This document shows positions 49,072 to 58,900 of a DNA stretch of 64,000 bases, piece by piece (the first letter of the stretch is position 1; each line of letters begins with the position of its first letter). The notes beneath the pieces were generated by a model. The model searched no databases. It was not told the DNA's origin and saw nothing but the letters and a program-made list of their open reading frames with translations. A program made the position numbers and the translations under genes. The DNA is from Citrifermentans bemidjiense Bem (lineage in GTDB: Bacteria > Desulfobacterota > Desulfuromonadia > Geobacterales > Geobacteraceae): the NCBI RefSeq assembly GCF_000020725.1, contig NC_011146.1, forward strand, positions 310,001 to 374,000, read 5' to 3'.

Positions 49072-49273
49072 GTTTTCTCCTTTGATGGACTTCTGAAATG
49101 GGCAAGTAATCTTCCGCATTCGCGGAAAGCTCTCCTTTGAAGAAAGGAGATTTAACTGGGATTTTCTCTTTGTTCGCGGTGACGCACGACGCATTGCGGC
49201 AGGCGCACGACGCACGTAAGCGCGCACAGCTCCCTCGGCAATGGCTGCGTAACTAATACTTAATAGCGGTGAA

Positions 49274-49603
49274 TCAGGAGCAGTGGGTGGGGGGAGCCCG
49301 GGAGAGGTTGGGGAAAAGGGGGTTGATGCCGGTGCAATCGAAAGCGGCCTGGAAATGAGCGCCGTACCGGACATCGGGACGCGGCACGGAGTGCTTCGCG
49401 GGGAGGGCTAAGAGGTCGAAGGACTTCTTCACTTCCTCCTGGCAATTTTTGAACTGTTTCTCGATGAAGACCCGGTTGGTCGGCTTCGCGCGGTGCGGGC
49501 GCGAAAGGTCGGGCACGCGCATCCCCGTGAACGCGATGCTGATCACGGTGACGCATGCCACCAGCAGCAACAGGCTTTTTTGGGTGAGGTGGTTTTTGAT
49601 CAT
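49274..49603 (-). CDS. Small exported protein, unknown
   Basis: 109 residues with an N-terminal membrane/signal segment (QKSLLLLVACVTVISIAFT) and a polar remainder with three cysteines (one in FKNCQEE, one in FDCTG, one at the C-terminal end). I do not recognise it. ATG at 49603 with some purines upstream. Same strand as the pal gene but 200 bases away. Confidence 0.5.
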   Translation of the reverse strand: MIKNHLTQKSLLLLVACVTVISIAFTGMRVPDLSRPHRAKPTNRVFIEKQFKNCQEEVKKSFDLLALPAKHSVPRPDVRYGAHFQAAFDCTGINPLFPNLSRAPPTHCS

Positions 49604-49694
49604 AGGTGGTGTGCCGGCCGGGATTTCGTTGAGGACACGCCCTTATACCGCATCGCCTTAAAAAAGACAAGCAAGCTCAGGCATAGTCTCTGAC

Positions 49695-51998
49695 TTATTT
49701 GATGCAGACGCGCCGCACCTCGTGGATGTCGGTGAGCCCCTGGAAGCACTTCAATATGCCGTCCTGTTTGAGCGTGGTCATGCCGTCGGCGATCGCCTGC
49801 TTCCTCAACTCCGCCACCTCGGCCTTGGTCTTGATCAGCGCCTTCATCTGGTCCCCGCAATCGAGGATCTCGTGGAGGCCGAGCCTCCCCTTGTACCCGG
49901 AGCCGTTGCACTTGGCGCATCCTTTGGCCTTGGAAAGTGTGATGCCGGACGGATCCATTCCCAGCGCCCCGAACTCCGCCTCGCCGTACTCGGTAATGAT
50001 CTCTTTTAGCTCCTCTTCCGTCGGGCGGTAGCTTTCCTTGCAGGCGCTGCAGAGCCTGCGGGCCAGCCGCTGCGCCAGTATGCAAAGAAGCCCGTCGGAG
50101 AAGCTGAACGGGTCGAGCCCCATGTCGAGGAGCCTCGTCACCGTCTCCGGCGCCGAGTTGGTATGGAGGGTCGAGAAGACCAGGTGGCCGGTCAGGGAGG
50201 ATTCCACCCCTATCGAGGCCGTCTCCTCGTCGCGCATCTCCCCCACCATGATCACGTCCGGGTCGGCGCGCAGAAAGGCGCGCAGGGCGGTGGCGAAGGT
50301 GAAGCCGATCTTGGCGTTCACCTGGACCTGCCTGAGCCCCTTCTGGGTGATCTCGATGGGGTCCTCGGCGGTCCAGATCTTGGTCTGCGGCGTGTTGATC
50401 ACCGAGACCGCGGAGTGCAGCGTCGTGGTCTTGCCGCTGCCGGTCGGGCCCACCACCAGGATCAGCCCGTACGGCTTCTTGATGCAGTCGGTGAACACCT
50501 GCCGGTTGCGCTCGGTGAGCCCCAGGTTGTCGAACGGGATAGGCTCGCCCGAGGCGAGGACCCTGAGCACCACGTCCTCCAGCTGCCCGGCGCTGGGTAG
50601 GGTCGCCACCCTGAGCTCGATATCCTTGGGGCCGAACTTCTTGAAGTCGATCTTGCCGTCCTGCGGCTTTCTGCGCTCCGCGATGTCGAGCCCCGCCATG
50701 ATCTTGATCCTGGAGGTCAGGGCGTGCTTGTACTTGTAGGGGATGCGCTGGTACACCGCGCACCTGCCGTCTACCCTCAGCCGCACCGTCACGTCCTCGC
50801 GCCCCGGCGCAGGCTCGATGTGGATGTCGGAAGCGTTTTTTTCGTGGGCTTCGCAGATGATCTTGTTCACCAGCTGGACGATGACGCTGTCCTGCTCCGA
50901 GACCTTCTGCACCTCCTGCTCGATGGTCGGGTCCTCATCGTTGTCCAGCTTGCTCAACAGGTCGGAGATGCTGGCGGTCGGCCCCTCGTAGCTCTCCGCA
51001 GCGAGATGGTAGTAGTGGTCGATGAACTTCCCAATGTCCTCCCTGAAGGCCCCGACGAAGCTGATCCTCTTGTACTCCTGGAAGACGAACTTGATCAGGT
51101 CCTGCTTGGCCAAGTCGGTCGGGTCCTCCATCGCCGCCTGCAGCACGCTGTGATCGATCTTGACCGGGACCCAGCGCTCCTTCCTGAGGCGGTCGGGCTT
51201 GGTCTTTTTCAAGACGTCGTCCAGCCGCGGCAGGTCAGGGTCGAAGGAGACGAACTCGGTGCCGAAGTTGAGGCTCAGGCACTTGATCATCTCCTCGCGC
51301 GGGATGTTGTAGTCCCGCATCAGCACGTGGTCCAGCCCAATGGCGGCGACGTCCGGGTGCGCCGTCGCCTTCTGGATGTCTGCCTCCTCCAAGAGGTTCT
51401 TGTCCAAAAGGTAGTTGTAGCGCGACTTGTTCCGGATCAGCTTGGCCGAGGCGGCCAGCCGGAAGATATTGTGGATCGCTATGGAAAGGGAGGTGGCAAG
51501 TTCGGTGGCGTAGCTTAGGTCCGTATCGTCGAAGGTGTCGCCCCCTTTTTTGTTGATGAGTTGCATCACGCCGATCATCTGGTTGTTGAACTTCATCGGG
51601 ACGCAGAGCACCTGCTTGGTGCGAAAGCCGCTCTTCTTGTCCCAGGTGACGTCGAAGCTCAATCCCGAGCTGATCATCTTCAGCTCATGGGAGTCGTAGG
51701 CGTCCCTGATGTTCAGGAGCGTTCCGGAGAGCGCGCAGAAGCCGGCGAGGCTGTTGTTGCCGATGGGGAGGGTGATCTGCTGGATCTCCTCCCCCGATTT
51801 CACTTTCGACATGAGCATCTTCTGCTTCTGGTCGATCACGTAAATAGTCAGCCGCTCCGCCTCGAACAGATCGGCGATGCTGTCCTTCAGCTGTATCAGT
51901 ATGGTGTTCAGGTTGCCGGAGGAGTGGATCTCATTGATCTTCTCCATGAACCTTTTGCGGTGTTCGAGTTGCTCTTTGAGCTGATCTGTACCTGGCAT
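49695..51998 (-). CDS. GAF-containing type II/IV secretion ATPase (GspE/PilB-like)
   Basis: 767 residues. GAF-type domain (about 20-180; AERLTIYVIDQKQ, GFRTKQVLCVPMKFNNQMIGVMQLINKKGG), an MshEN-type domain (about 200-340), then the secretion ATPase with ASDIHIEP, Walker A G517PTGSGKTTT, Asp box DPIEITQKGL, Walker B DPDVIMVGEMRDEETA, His box TGHLVFSTLHTN, and a CxxC zinc-binding pair (CSACK; CAKCNGSGYKGR). It energises pseudopilus or pilus assembly or secretion. MshEN domains can bind c-di-GMP, which would tie it to the window's GGDEF protein; this is inference. No other secretion genes are adjacent. Confidence 0.9.
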   Translation of the reverse strand: MPGTDQLKEQLEHRKRFMEKINEIHSSGNLNTILIQLKDSIADLFEAERLTIYVIDQKQKMLMSKVKSGEEIQQITLPIGNNSLAGFCALSGTLLNIRDAYDSHELKMISSGLSFDVTWDKKSGFRTKQVLCVPMKFNNQMIGVMQLINKKGGDTFDDTDLSYATELATSLSIAIHNIFRLAASAKLIRNKSRYNYLLDKNLLEEADIQKATAHPDVAAIGLDHVLMRDYNIPREEMIKCLSLNFGTEFVSFDPDLPRLDDVLKKTKPDRLRKERWVPVKIDHSVLQAAMEDPTDLAKQDLIKFVFQEYKRISFVGAFREDIGKFIDHYYHLAAESYEGPTASISDLLSKLDNDEDPTIEQEVQKVSEQDSVIVQLVNKIICEAHEKNASDIHIEPAPGREDVTVRLRVDGRCAVYQRIPYKYKHALTSRIKIMAGLDIAERRKPQDGKIDFKKFGPKDIELRVATLPSAGQLEDVVLRVLASGEPIPFDNLGLTERNRQVFTDCIKKPYGLILVVGPTGSGKTTTLHSAVSVINTPQTKIWTAEDPIEITQKGLRQVQVNAKIGFTFATALRAFLRADPDVIMVGEMRDEETASIGVESSLTGHLVFSTLHTNSAPETVTRLLDMGLDPFSFSDGLLCILAQRLARRLCSACKESYRPTEEELKEIITEYGEAEFGALGMDPSGITLSKAKGCAKCNGSGYKGRLGLHEILDCGDQMKALIKTKAEVAELRKQAIADGMTTLKQDGILKCFQGLTDIHEVRRVCIK

Positions 51999-52204
51999 AG
52001 ATGGTTCCTCTGTAGGAGCGGCACTGTCTCAGTGAGGCTTCTCGCGCGGGTTGGCGCGTATTAATTACATTATTCACTGCTTCCCTTAAAGTTTTAAAAG
52101 GAGAATGTCGAAACGTTACAGGTATAGCTCATCGGCAGATAGATTCATGAACTGAAGGAATTGCTCGCAGACAAGAGGCGACTCCTTCCCGGGGCGCTCC
52201 CCTT

Positions 52205-54223
52205 ATGCAAAACCCGTTCAACGTTCGGCGTTCAAGGTTCGCTGCCCCATCGCGTCGTCATCTCAGCTCAGCCACAATCCGCTTCCTTATCGGCTGCGCC
52301 GTGACCGCGCTCTTTTGCCTGTTGCTGGTTGAGAATCCGCTCCCGCTGGAGATCACCGAGGCGAAGCTCTACGACCTCCGTTTCCATCTGCGCGGCCCGG
52401 TGAAGGCGCCGGACCAGGTGGTGATAGCGGTCATCGACGAGAAAAGCCTGGCGAGGCTGGGGCGCTGGCCCTGGAGCCGCGAGGTGATGGCGGGGCTGGT
52501 GGACAAGCTGGCCCGGGCCGAGGCGGCGGTGATCGCCTTCGACGTGATCTTTCCCGAAAGCGACGAGGACGACCGGATTCTCTCCCGCGCCATAGCCGAC
52601 GCCGGCAACGTCGTTCTTCCCATCGTCTTCGACTTCGAGACCGCCTCCAAACGGCGCGCCAACCCGGACCTGGAGCCGTCGGCGCTTACCGCGATCCTGG
52701 AACCTGAGCTGTACCGGAACTTCCCCCCCATAACCTCGGGCGGGGTACCGATCATGCCGGTGAAGCCGCTTAGGGATAGCGCCATGTCGCTGGCGCACAT
52801 CAGCATGCTGCCCGATTACTTCGACGGGACGCTCCGCTGGGAGGCCCTTGTGGTCGCCTACGACGGCCTCCTCTACCCCTCCCTGGGACTCAAGAGCGCC
52901 GCCTTCTTCAAGGGGGTCTCCGCAGACAAGCTGCAGGTGCACGCCGCCAGTTCCATCGCGGTCGGCAATACGGTGATCCCCACCGACCGCTGGGGGCGCA
53001 TGCCGATCAACTACTACGGGCCGGGGCGGACGCTGCGCCACATCTCCATCGCGGACATCGTCGACGGCAAGGTGGGCGCGAAAGAGCTCGGCAACCGGAT
53101 CGTCTTCATCGGCGCCTCCGCCGTCGGCATGCTGGATCTAAGGGTCACCCCATTCACGGCGGTCATGCCCGGGGTGGAGAAGCAGGCGACCATCGCCGCT
53201 TCCATCCTGGAGAACCGGTTCCTGGTGAAAGCGACAAAGGGGGAGGACCTTCTCTTCCTGCTCCTGACGGGGTTGGCCATGGCGCTGGTCTTGAGCCGCT
53301 TGCGGCTTTTGTGGGGGGCGGTGGCGGTAGCGGCCGGCGGTGCGGCCATCGCTGCCGCCGGGGTCGTCCTCTTCAGCCGCTTCGGCGTGTGGGTGAACCT
53401 CGCCTGCCCGATGGGGAACGTCCTTTGCCTCTTCATGTCGGTGACCGGCTGGAACTACACGGTCGAGGAGCGCCGCGCCCGCAGGATACGCGCCATGTTC
53501 TCAAGCTACGTCACCACGACCATCGTCAACGAGCTGATCGAGAACCCGGCCCTGGCGAGGCTCGGCGGCGAGAAGCGCGAGATAAGCATCCTCTTCTCCG
53601 ACGTGAGGGGGTTCACCACCTTTTCCGAGCAGCACGCGCCGGAGGAAGTGGTCGCCCTCCTGAACGAGTACCTGGGGGAGATGACCGACGTCATCCTCAA
53701 GTGGGGGGGGACCCTCGATAAGTTCATCGGCGACGCCATCATGGTCTTTTGGAACGCGCCGCTTCCCTGCGCCGACCACGCCGAGCGAGCGGTGCGCTGC
53801 GCGCTGGAGTTACAGGCGCGGCTTGCGGAACTCCACGGGAAGTGGGACCGGGAGGGGAAACCGAAGCTTAGCTGCGGCATCGGCATCAACACCGGCGAGG
53901 TCATCGTCGGGAACATCGGCGCCGAGGGGAAGAAGATGGACTACACCGTCATTGGCGACGAGGTGAACCTGGCGAGCCGGGTCGAGTCGCTGACCCGCCG
54001 CTTCGATGCGGGGATCCTCATCACCGAGAAGACGGTGGAGAAGCTGCGAGGCGCCATCGAGGCGGGGACGCTCTCCGGCATCGAGTTGAGCGGCATCAGC
54101 CGGGTGATCGTCAAAGGGAAGGAGCAGCCGGTGACGCTCTACACCGCAGTTACCAATGGAACCGCTCCCGCCGTCATCATCGAGTGCGAGGAGATGGAAC
54201 CTGTGAGACTGACGGAAAAATAA
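52205..54223 (+). CDS. CHASE2-domain adenylate cyclase
   Basis: Makes cAMP. 672 residues: one N-terminal membrane helix (about 25-45), periplasmic CHASE2 sensor (about 50-335; EAKLYDLRFHLRGP, DQVVIAVIDEKSLARLGRWPW, GASAVGMLDLRVTPF), three membrane helices (about 350-425) and a class III cyclase domain (about 445-640) with the metal Asp in ILFSDVRGFTTFSEQ, GGTLDKFIGDAIM and GIGINTGEVIVGN. The first 15 codons come from a GTTCAACGTT-type intergenic repeat, so the true N-terminus may differ; no clear RBS is seen. It heads a same-strand cluster with the FecR and sensor genes. Confidence 0.9.
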   Translation: MQNPFNVRRSRFAAPSRRHLSSATIRFLIGCAVTALFCLLLVENPLPLEITEAKLYDLRFHLRGPVKAPDQVVIAVIDEKSLARLGRWPWSREVMAGLVDKLARAEAAVIAFDVIFPESDEDDRILSRAIADAGNVVLPIVFDFETASKRRANPDLEPSALTAILEPELYRNFPPITSGGVPIMPVKPLRDSAMSLAHISMLPDYFDGTLRWEALVVAYDGLLYPSLGLKSAAFFKGVSADKLQVHAASSIAVGNTVIPTDRWGRMPINYYGPGRTLRHISIADIVDGKVGAKELGNRIVFIGASAVGMLDLRVTPFTAVMPGVEKQATIAASILENRFLVKATKGEDLLFLLLTGLAMALVLSRLRLLWGAVAVAAGGAAIAAAGVVLFSRFGVWVNLACPMGNVLCLFMSVTGWNYTVEERRARRIRAMFSSYVTTTIVNELIENPALARLGGEKREISILFSDVRGFTTFSEQHAPEEVVALLNEYLGEMTDVILKWGGTLDKFIGDAIMVFWNAPLPCADHAERAVRCALELQARLAELHGKWDREGKPKLSCGIGINTGEVIVGNIGAEGKKMDYTVIGDEVNLASRVESLTRRFDAGILITEKTVEKLRGAIEAGTLSGIELSGISRVIVKGKEQPVTLYTAVTNGTAPAVIIECEEMEPVRLTEK

Positions 54224-54235
54224 AAGCCCAACCCC

Positions 54236-54374
54236 AAAACCATTAGCAAGGAGAAAATCTGAGGACTTCTGAGAACTGCCTTGACGGAGAACTGTCTTAA
54301 CCTTCCGTTTCGGTTCTCTCAGATTTATATTCTCAGATTTCCTCAGATGTGCTCCTTGCCAACGGTTTGATTTT
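54236..54374. repeat. TCTGAGGA inverted repeat between cyclase and TPR/barrel gene
   Basis: Left arm about 54236-54265 (GCAAGGAGAAAATCTGAGGA) pairs with right arm about 54340-54374, with inner TCTGAGAA pairing. The long imperfect stem spans most of the gap and is analogous to the AGATAA elements elsewhere. The next gene's RBS AGGAGGG lies just after it. Confidence 0.65.
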
Positions 54375-54388
54375 AGGAGGGAGTAAAC

Positions 54389-55899
54389 GTGACCAAAACA
54401 TCCCTAGCCGCCGCGGCGCTCATCGCCGCATTCACCTGCGCAGCGCCTGCGCAGGCTGCAAACCTCGATGAGGGGATCATCCAGTACCGCGTGGAGAACT
54501 TCGAGGAGGCGCTGGCCCTCTTGCAGAAGGCGCGCGCCGAAGAGCCTAAGTCGTCGCTTGCCGCATTCTACCTAGGCATGGCGCGCAAACAGGGGGGGAC
54601 ATCCCCGGCGCCATCAAGGACCTGACCGATGCGGCGACGCTCAAGCCCCCGGTGCTCGATTCCTACCTGGAGCTGGCCGACGCCTGGCATGTGCAGGGGG
54701 ATGACGAGAAGGCGCTCCAATGGGCGAACCGCTCGGAGAACGAGGGGGTGAACCCGGCGCGGAGCGCTTTCCTGAAAGGGATCATCCTCTCGGGGCTGGG
54801 CCAACGCGAGGAAGCGGTCGCTTCGTTCGAAAAGGCGAAGCTGCTCGACCCGTCCCTCACCCAATCGGCGCAACTCCAGATCGCCATGGTCATGGCGGGT
54901 TCGCGCAAGCTGACCCGGGCCCGGGACGCCCTGAGGGCGGTGGTCGCCGCCGACCCCAATTCGGAGATAGCGGGGTACGCCAAGGAATACGAGCAGTCCT
55001 TCACCCGCATCCTGGATAGCTACCAGCCGCTGCACCTGACCCTGGGGCTCAACTACCTCTACGACGACAACGCCATCTCCAGCCCGTCGAACCCTGGGGC
55101 CAGGGCGCAGATCGGCAACCCGACCGGGCAGCGCGACCACGCCTTCATGGGTAACTTCCGCCTCGACTACACACCCCTTCTGGAAAACGACTACACCTTC
55201 AGCGCCCAATACCTGGTGCAGAGCACCAAGTACGGCGATACCAACACAGATGAGGAAAATCCCAGCACCGTCATCAACTCGCTCACCGTCAACCTGGGCC
55301 ACGCCTTCGGCAATTCGATCTTCTCGGCCCCCATCAGCCTCAGTCACGTGCTCTTGAAGGAGAAGGCGTATCAGGCCCTGGTCTCGGTACGGCCGACCTG
55401 GTCCTGGCAGGCCGCGCCGCAGCACATACTGCAGGCCGGCGCGAGCTTCACCCGCCGCGACATGCTGCAGGACCCGCTGGTGCAGGACGAGGACCGCGAC
55501 GCCAACATAGGGGGCGCCTCCGCCGGATACATCTTCAGCTACGGGGAGCTGGGCGGAATGGCCGCCCTGCGCTACGACTTCAGCTACGACGACGCCAGGG
55601 GAGTGAACTGGAAGAACCGCGGGCACCGCTATTCGGTGAGCGGGGTCATCCCGCTCACCGTGGCGCTGAAGTTGAACCTCTCCGGCGAGGTATCCACCCA
55701 GGACTACTTCAAGACCAACACCGTCTTCGACGTTCAGCGCGACGACACCACCTGGTTCGGAACCGCCGGCCTCAGCTGGAACCTGAACAGGAACCTAGCG
55801 CTCTTGGCCCAGTACTCGCACACCAAGGCGGAATCAAACATCAAGGTGTACGACTACAGCCGCAACACCTTCAGCACGGGAATTGAGTTCAGTTTTTAG
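54389..55899 (+). pseudogene. TPR plus outer-membrane barrel protein, frameshifted in a G-run
   Basis: Two overlapping frames together make one protein of about 503 residues. GTG start (54389) with AGGAGGG; signal peptide (to about 24); TPR-like helices (EGIIQYRVENFEEALALLQKARAEEPK). The run of seven Gs at 54592-54598 breaks the frame after MARKQGG; with one more G it would read DIPGAIKDLTDAATLKPPVLDSYLELAD and continue into further TPR repeats and a C-terminal barrel (from about LGLNYLYDDNAISS to TFSTGIEFSF). The order TPR then roughly 290-residue barrel resembles Slam-type surface lipoprotein modifiers. It is either a sequencing error, a broken gene or a phase-variable switch. Confidence 0.8.
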
Positions 55900-55910
55900 G
55901 AGACAGAGCC

Positions 55911-58900
55911 ATGATCAGTGCCAGAAACAACTTTTCACGTCCCCAGGCCCCGGCTTCGGAACGTAACAACGATTCCACCCATCCCGAAATTGGGGCTTGG
56001 GAGCGCAACAACACCTTTCCTTGTTCCCAGGTTCCAGCTTCCGAGCACGAGAGCAACTGGAAGCTTCGCTTCCCTGTGCAGCGCAGGCTGGTCCTGATCT
56101 CGCTGTTGCTCCCCTTGCTGTTCCTGGGGGTCCCGGGCGCCGCACTGGCCGAGGTGGTGGGAAAACTGACCGTGGTGGAAGGCGCGGTGGATATCATGCC
56201 GGGCGGCCAGCTTCCGGCGGTAGCGGCCAAGGTTGGGGGGGCGGTGCAGAAAGGTGACTTCGTCCGCACCAAGAGCAATGCCCGGGCCGAGCTCACCTTC
56301 AACGACGGGAGCGTCGTCAAGATCGCCCAGAGAAGCCGCATCGACGTGGGGGAATATTCGGCCTCCAACCGCAAGCTCGCCCTTCCCCGCGGCAAGGTGC
56401 AGGCGACGGTCGTTCCCGCGGCGGCCGGCGGCGCGGTGCGCACCTTCGAGATCCGGACCCCAAATGCCATAGCCGGTGTGCGCGGCACCTCCTTTTACGT
56501 CTATCACCAGGCCAACGTGACCGGGGTAGCGGTTCTGCAGGGGGTGGTGCACACCACGAGCCTGTCCCAGCCCTCCAAGGGGGTAACCCTCGTGGCCGGT
56601 ACCGCCACCACCGTCACCAAGCACAACGCCCCCACACCGCCGCGGCCGGTTTCCGACAAGGAGATGAACAGCCACCAAAGCGACGTCAACCCGACCGGGA
56701 ATAAAGGCGGCGAGCCGCAGGGCGCGGCACCCGCCCCCGCCGGAAACGGCGGTGCGGGTACTGGCTCATCCAGCTCGCAGGCGACTTCCGGCTCCGGCGG
56801 CAGCACTTCTTTAGGTAGCCATGCGTCAGGACCTGCGAGTACTGCCTCTGGTAGTCCCGTTGGCGGTGATAGTCCTACCCCCAGTACTGGCGGCCCCGGC
56901 CTCAGCACCCCTAGTTTTACGGATCCCAGCCCCGTGCTGAGCGCTCCGCCGACACAAGCCCCCATCTCACAAGCTCCAATGACGCCGACCACGTCACCTA
57001 CGACTGTTGTGATCCCAGTGACAACTGCCAGCACCCAGGCGAGGGACCAGTTCACCCAGGCTGCGACAAGCGGCTCTACTATCTCGGCTGATGGAACGGG
57101 AACGACCGGCGGAACCACTGGCGGCACAACCGGCGGCACACCGCCGGTTTTTAGGGGCACGCTCGCCGGCGGGCTTATGTCCCGGCTCTCGGTAATAGAT
57201 CCTGCCTCCAACCTGCTCACCATCGTCAGCGACCCAAGCTTCGCCCCGGTGATCTCGGGCACGACCTCGCTCTGGGCGACCAAGAGCGCTTCGATAAGCC
57301 TCACCGGCAGCTATCCTACGCTGCCTCTGCAGCAGCCTAACCACTACTGGTTCGGCCGCTTCTTCTCCGACAGCACGACCACCCAAACCACGACCGACGG
57401 CGGCGCCTTCTTCGGCTACTTCGGCGGGAGGTCCATCGATAACGCCGCAACCGGCACCACCATCGACACCAGCCTGAGCGGGATCTACGTCGATCCGACC
57501 GGAAAGATCGGCCTGATGCAGGGGGGCGCTGCGGGTGGCACGGCAACCGGCAAGGTCAGCGGCACCGGTTCGTTGACCCTGACCGAGATGACCCCGACTA
57601 GCACCCTTGTCCCCACGTCTTTCACCGCCGACTGGTGGAACTCCAAGACAGGAACGACCATGGTCGAGCTCACCGGTCCGGTGCTGACGGGCAACATGGG
57701 CGGGAAAAACCAGGCTGAAGGCTTCCTCTTCGATGCCGCCCTCAACTACAGCGGAACTATTGCCGACCGCGGCGACGTGCTGCAGATCGCCCACCTGGCG
57801 GCTGACCCGACCTTCGGCATCTGGACCAGGGAATCCTTCGGTTCCTACGCCGGTAGCGGCAGCCAGCTGGTGCTCTCCAGCAACGGGGAGTGGGGCACGG
57901 TAGACGCCGCCGGCATCTTCAACCTTGAGAACGCCGTCAAGGTGGTCTCCCTAGGCAACTGGCAACAAGGGGCCCTCACCGGCAAGGCCGACGGCGTATG
58001 GGGCGACCTGGCTGCCGGGAGCCTCAGGCTACTCACCGGCAACCTCACGGGGAGCGTGAACTCAGGCGCCAATGCCACGACCTTCGGCGCCGTCACCACC
58101 GGCGTCTACATCGACGTGAACCGCTTCCTGGCCAACCCGACCCTGGCCGCCGGTCTCGGCTTTCCGACCCTGGCGGGGCCCGACAGCTTCACCTTGTCCG
58201 GGAGCAACGCCACGGGGAGCGTCAGCTTCGGCACCATCAAGTTCTACAACAGGACGGCCAGCCCCATATCTCTCTGGGTGGCGCAGAACGTGAGCGGCAG
58301 CTTCGGCGGGTCGCTGCAGCACCAGAATTTCTCCCTCATGGACGCCGCCGCTCCTAGCGTCAGCAATGTAATGGGGAACCTCTGGGTTGCCGGTGTCAGC
58401 ACCGCCGGCAATACCTGGCTTGGGAACGTCAACGCGATCGGTGAGACCGGCACCTCGTTCAGAAGGGGATTCGACGGCATAGCCGTAGGCACCGTCAGCG
58501 GCACGACCTTCAGCGGGAGCGCCGCCGGGATAGCGCACCCGGTCACCTTCTTCAACAAGATCGTCGGCGACCTCAAGCGCTTCTCCGCCGGGGCGCTTAC
58601 CTCCTACGGCACAGTAAACGGCGTCATGGGCGGCATGTCCCTGTGGGGCTCCACGCCGCTTCTCACCGCGGACTTCAAGGGGATCGGCTTCCTCACCCCG
58701 AGCCAGGCGCTCACCAATATCGACTACATCTTCACTGCGCCCATCAGCTCCTTTGACGTTCCCACCGGACAGGCCCTGACCGCCGACGGCGGCGCCTACT
58801 ACGGGCACATGGTCGGCGGGGTCAGCACCGCGGGGGGGAGTCCCGGCAACCCCGGCATCATCGGCGTAGCCAGCGCCCTCTACATCGATCCCTCCGGCAG

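Noticed and set aside
48457-49374. Extended N-terminus of Pal from 49374
   Set aside because: The GGAG-preceded ATG at 49071 starts a lipoprotein signal; the extra 101 residues show no conservation features.
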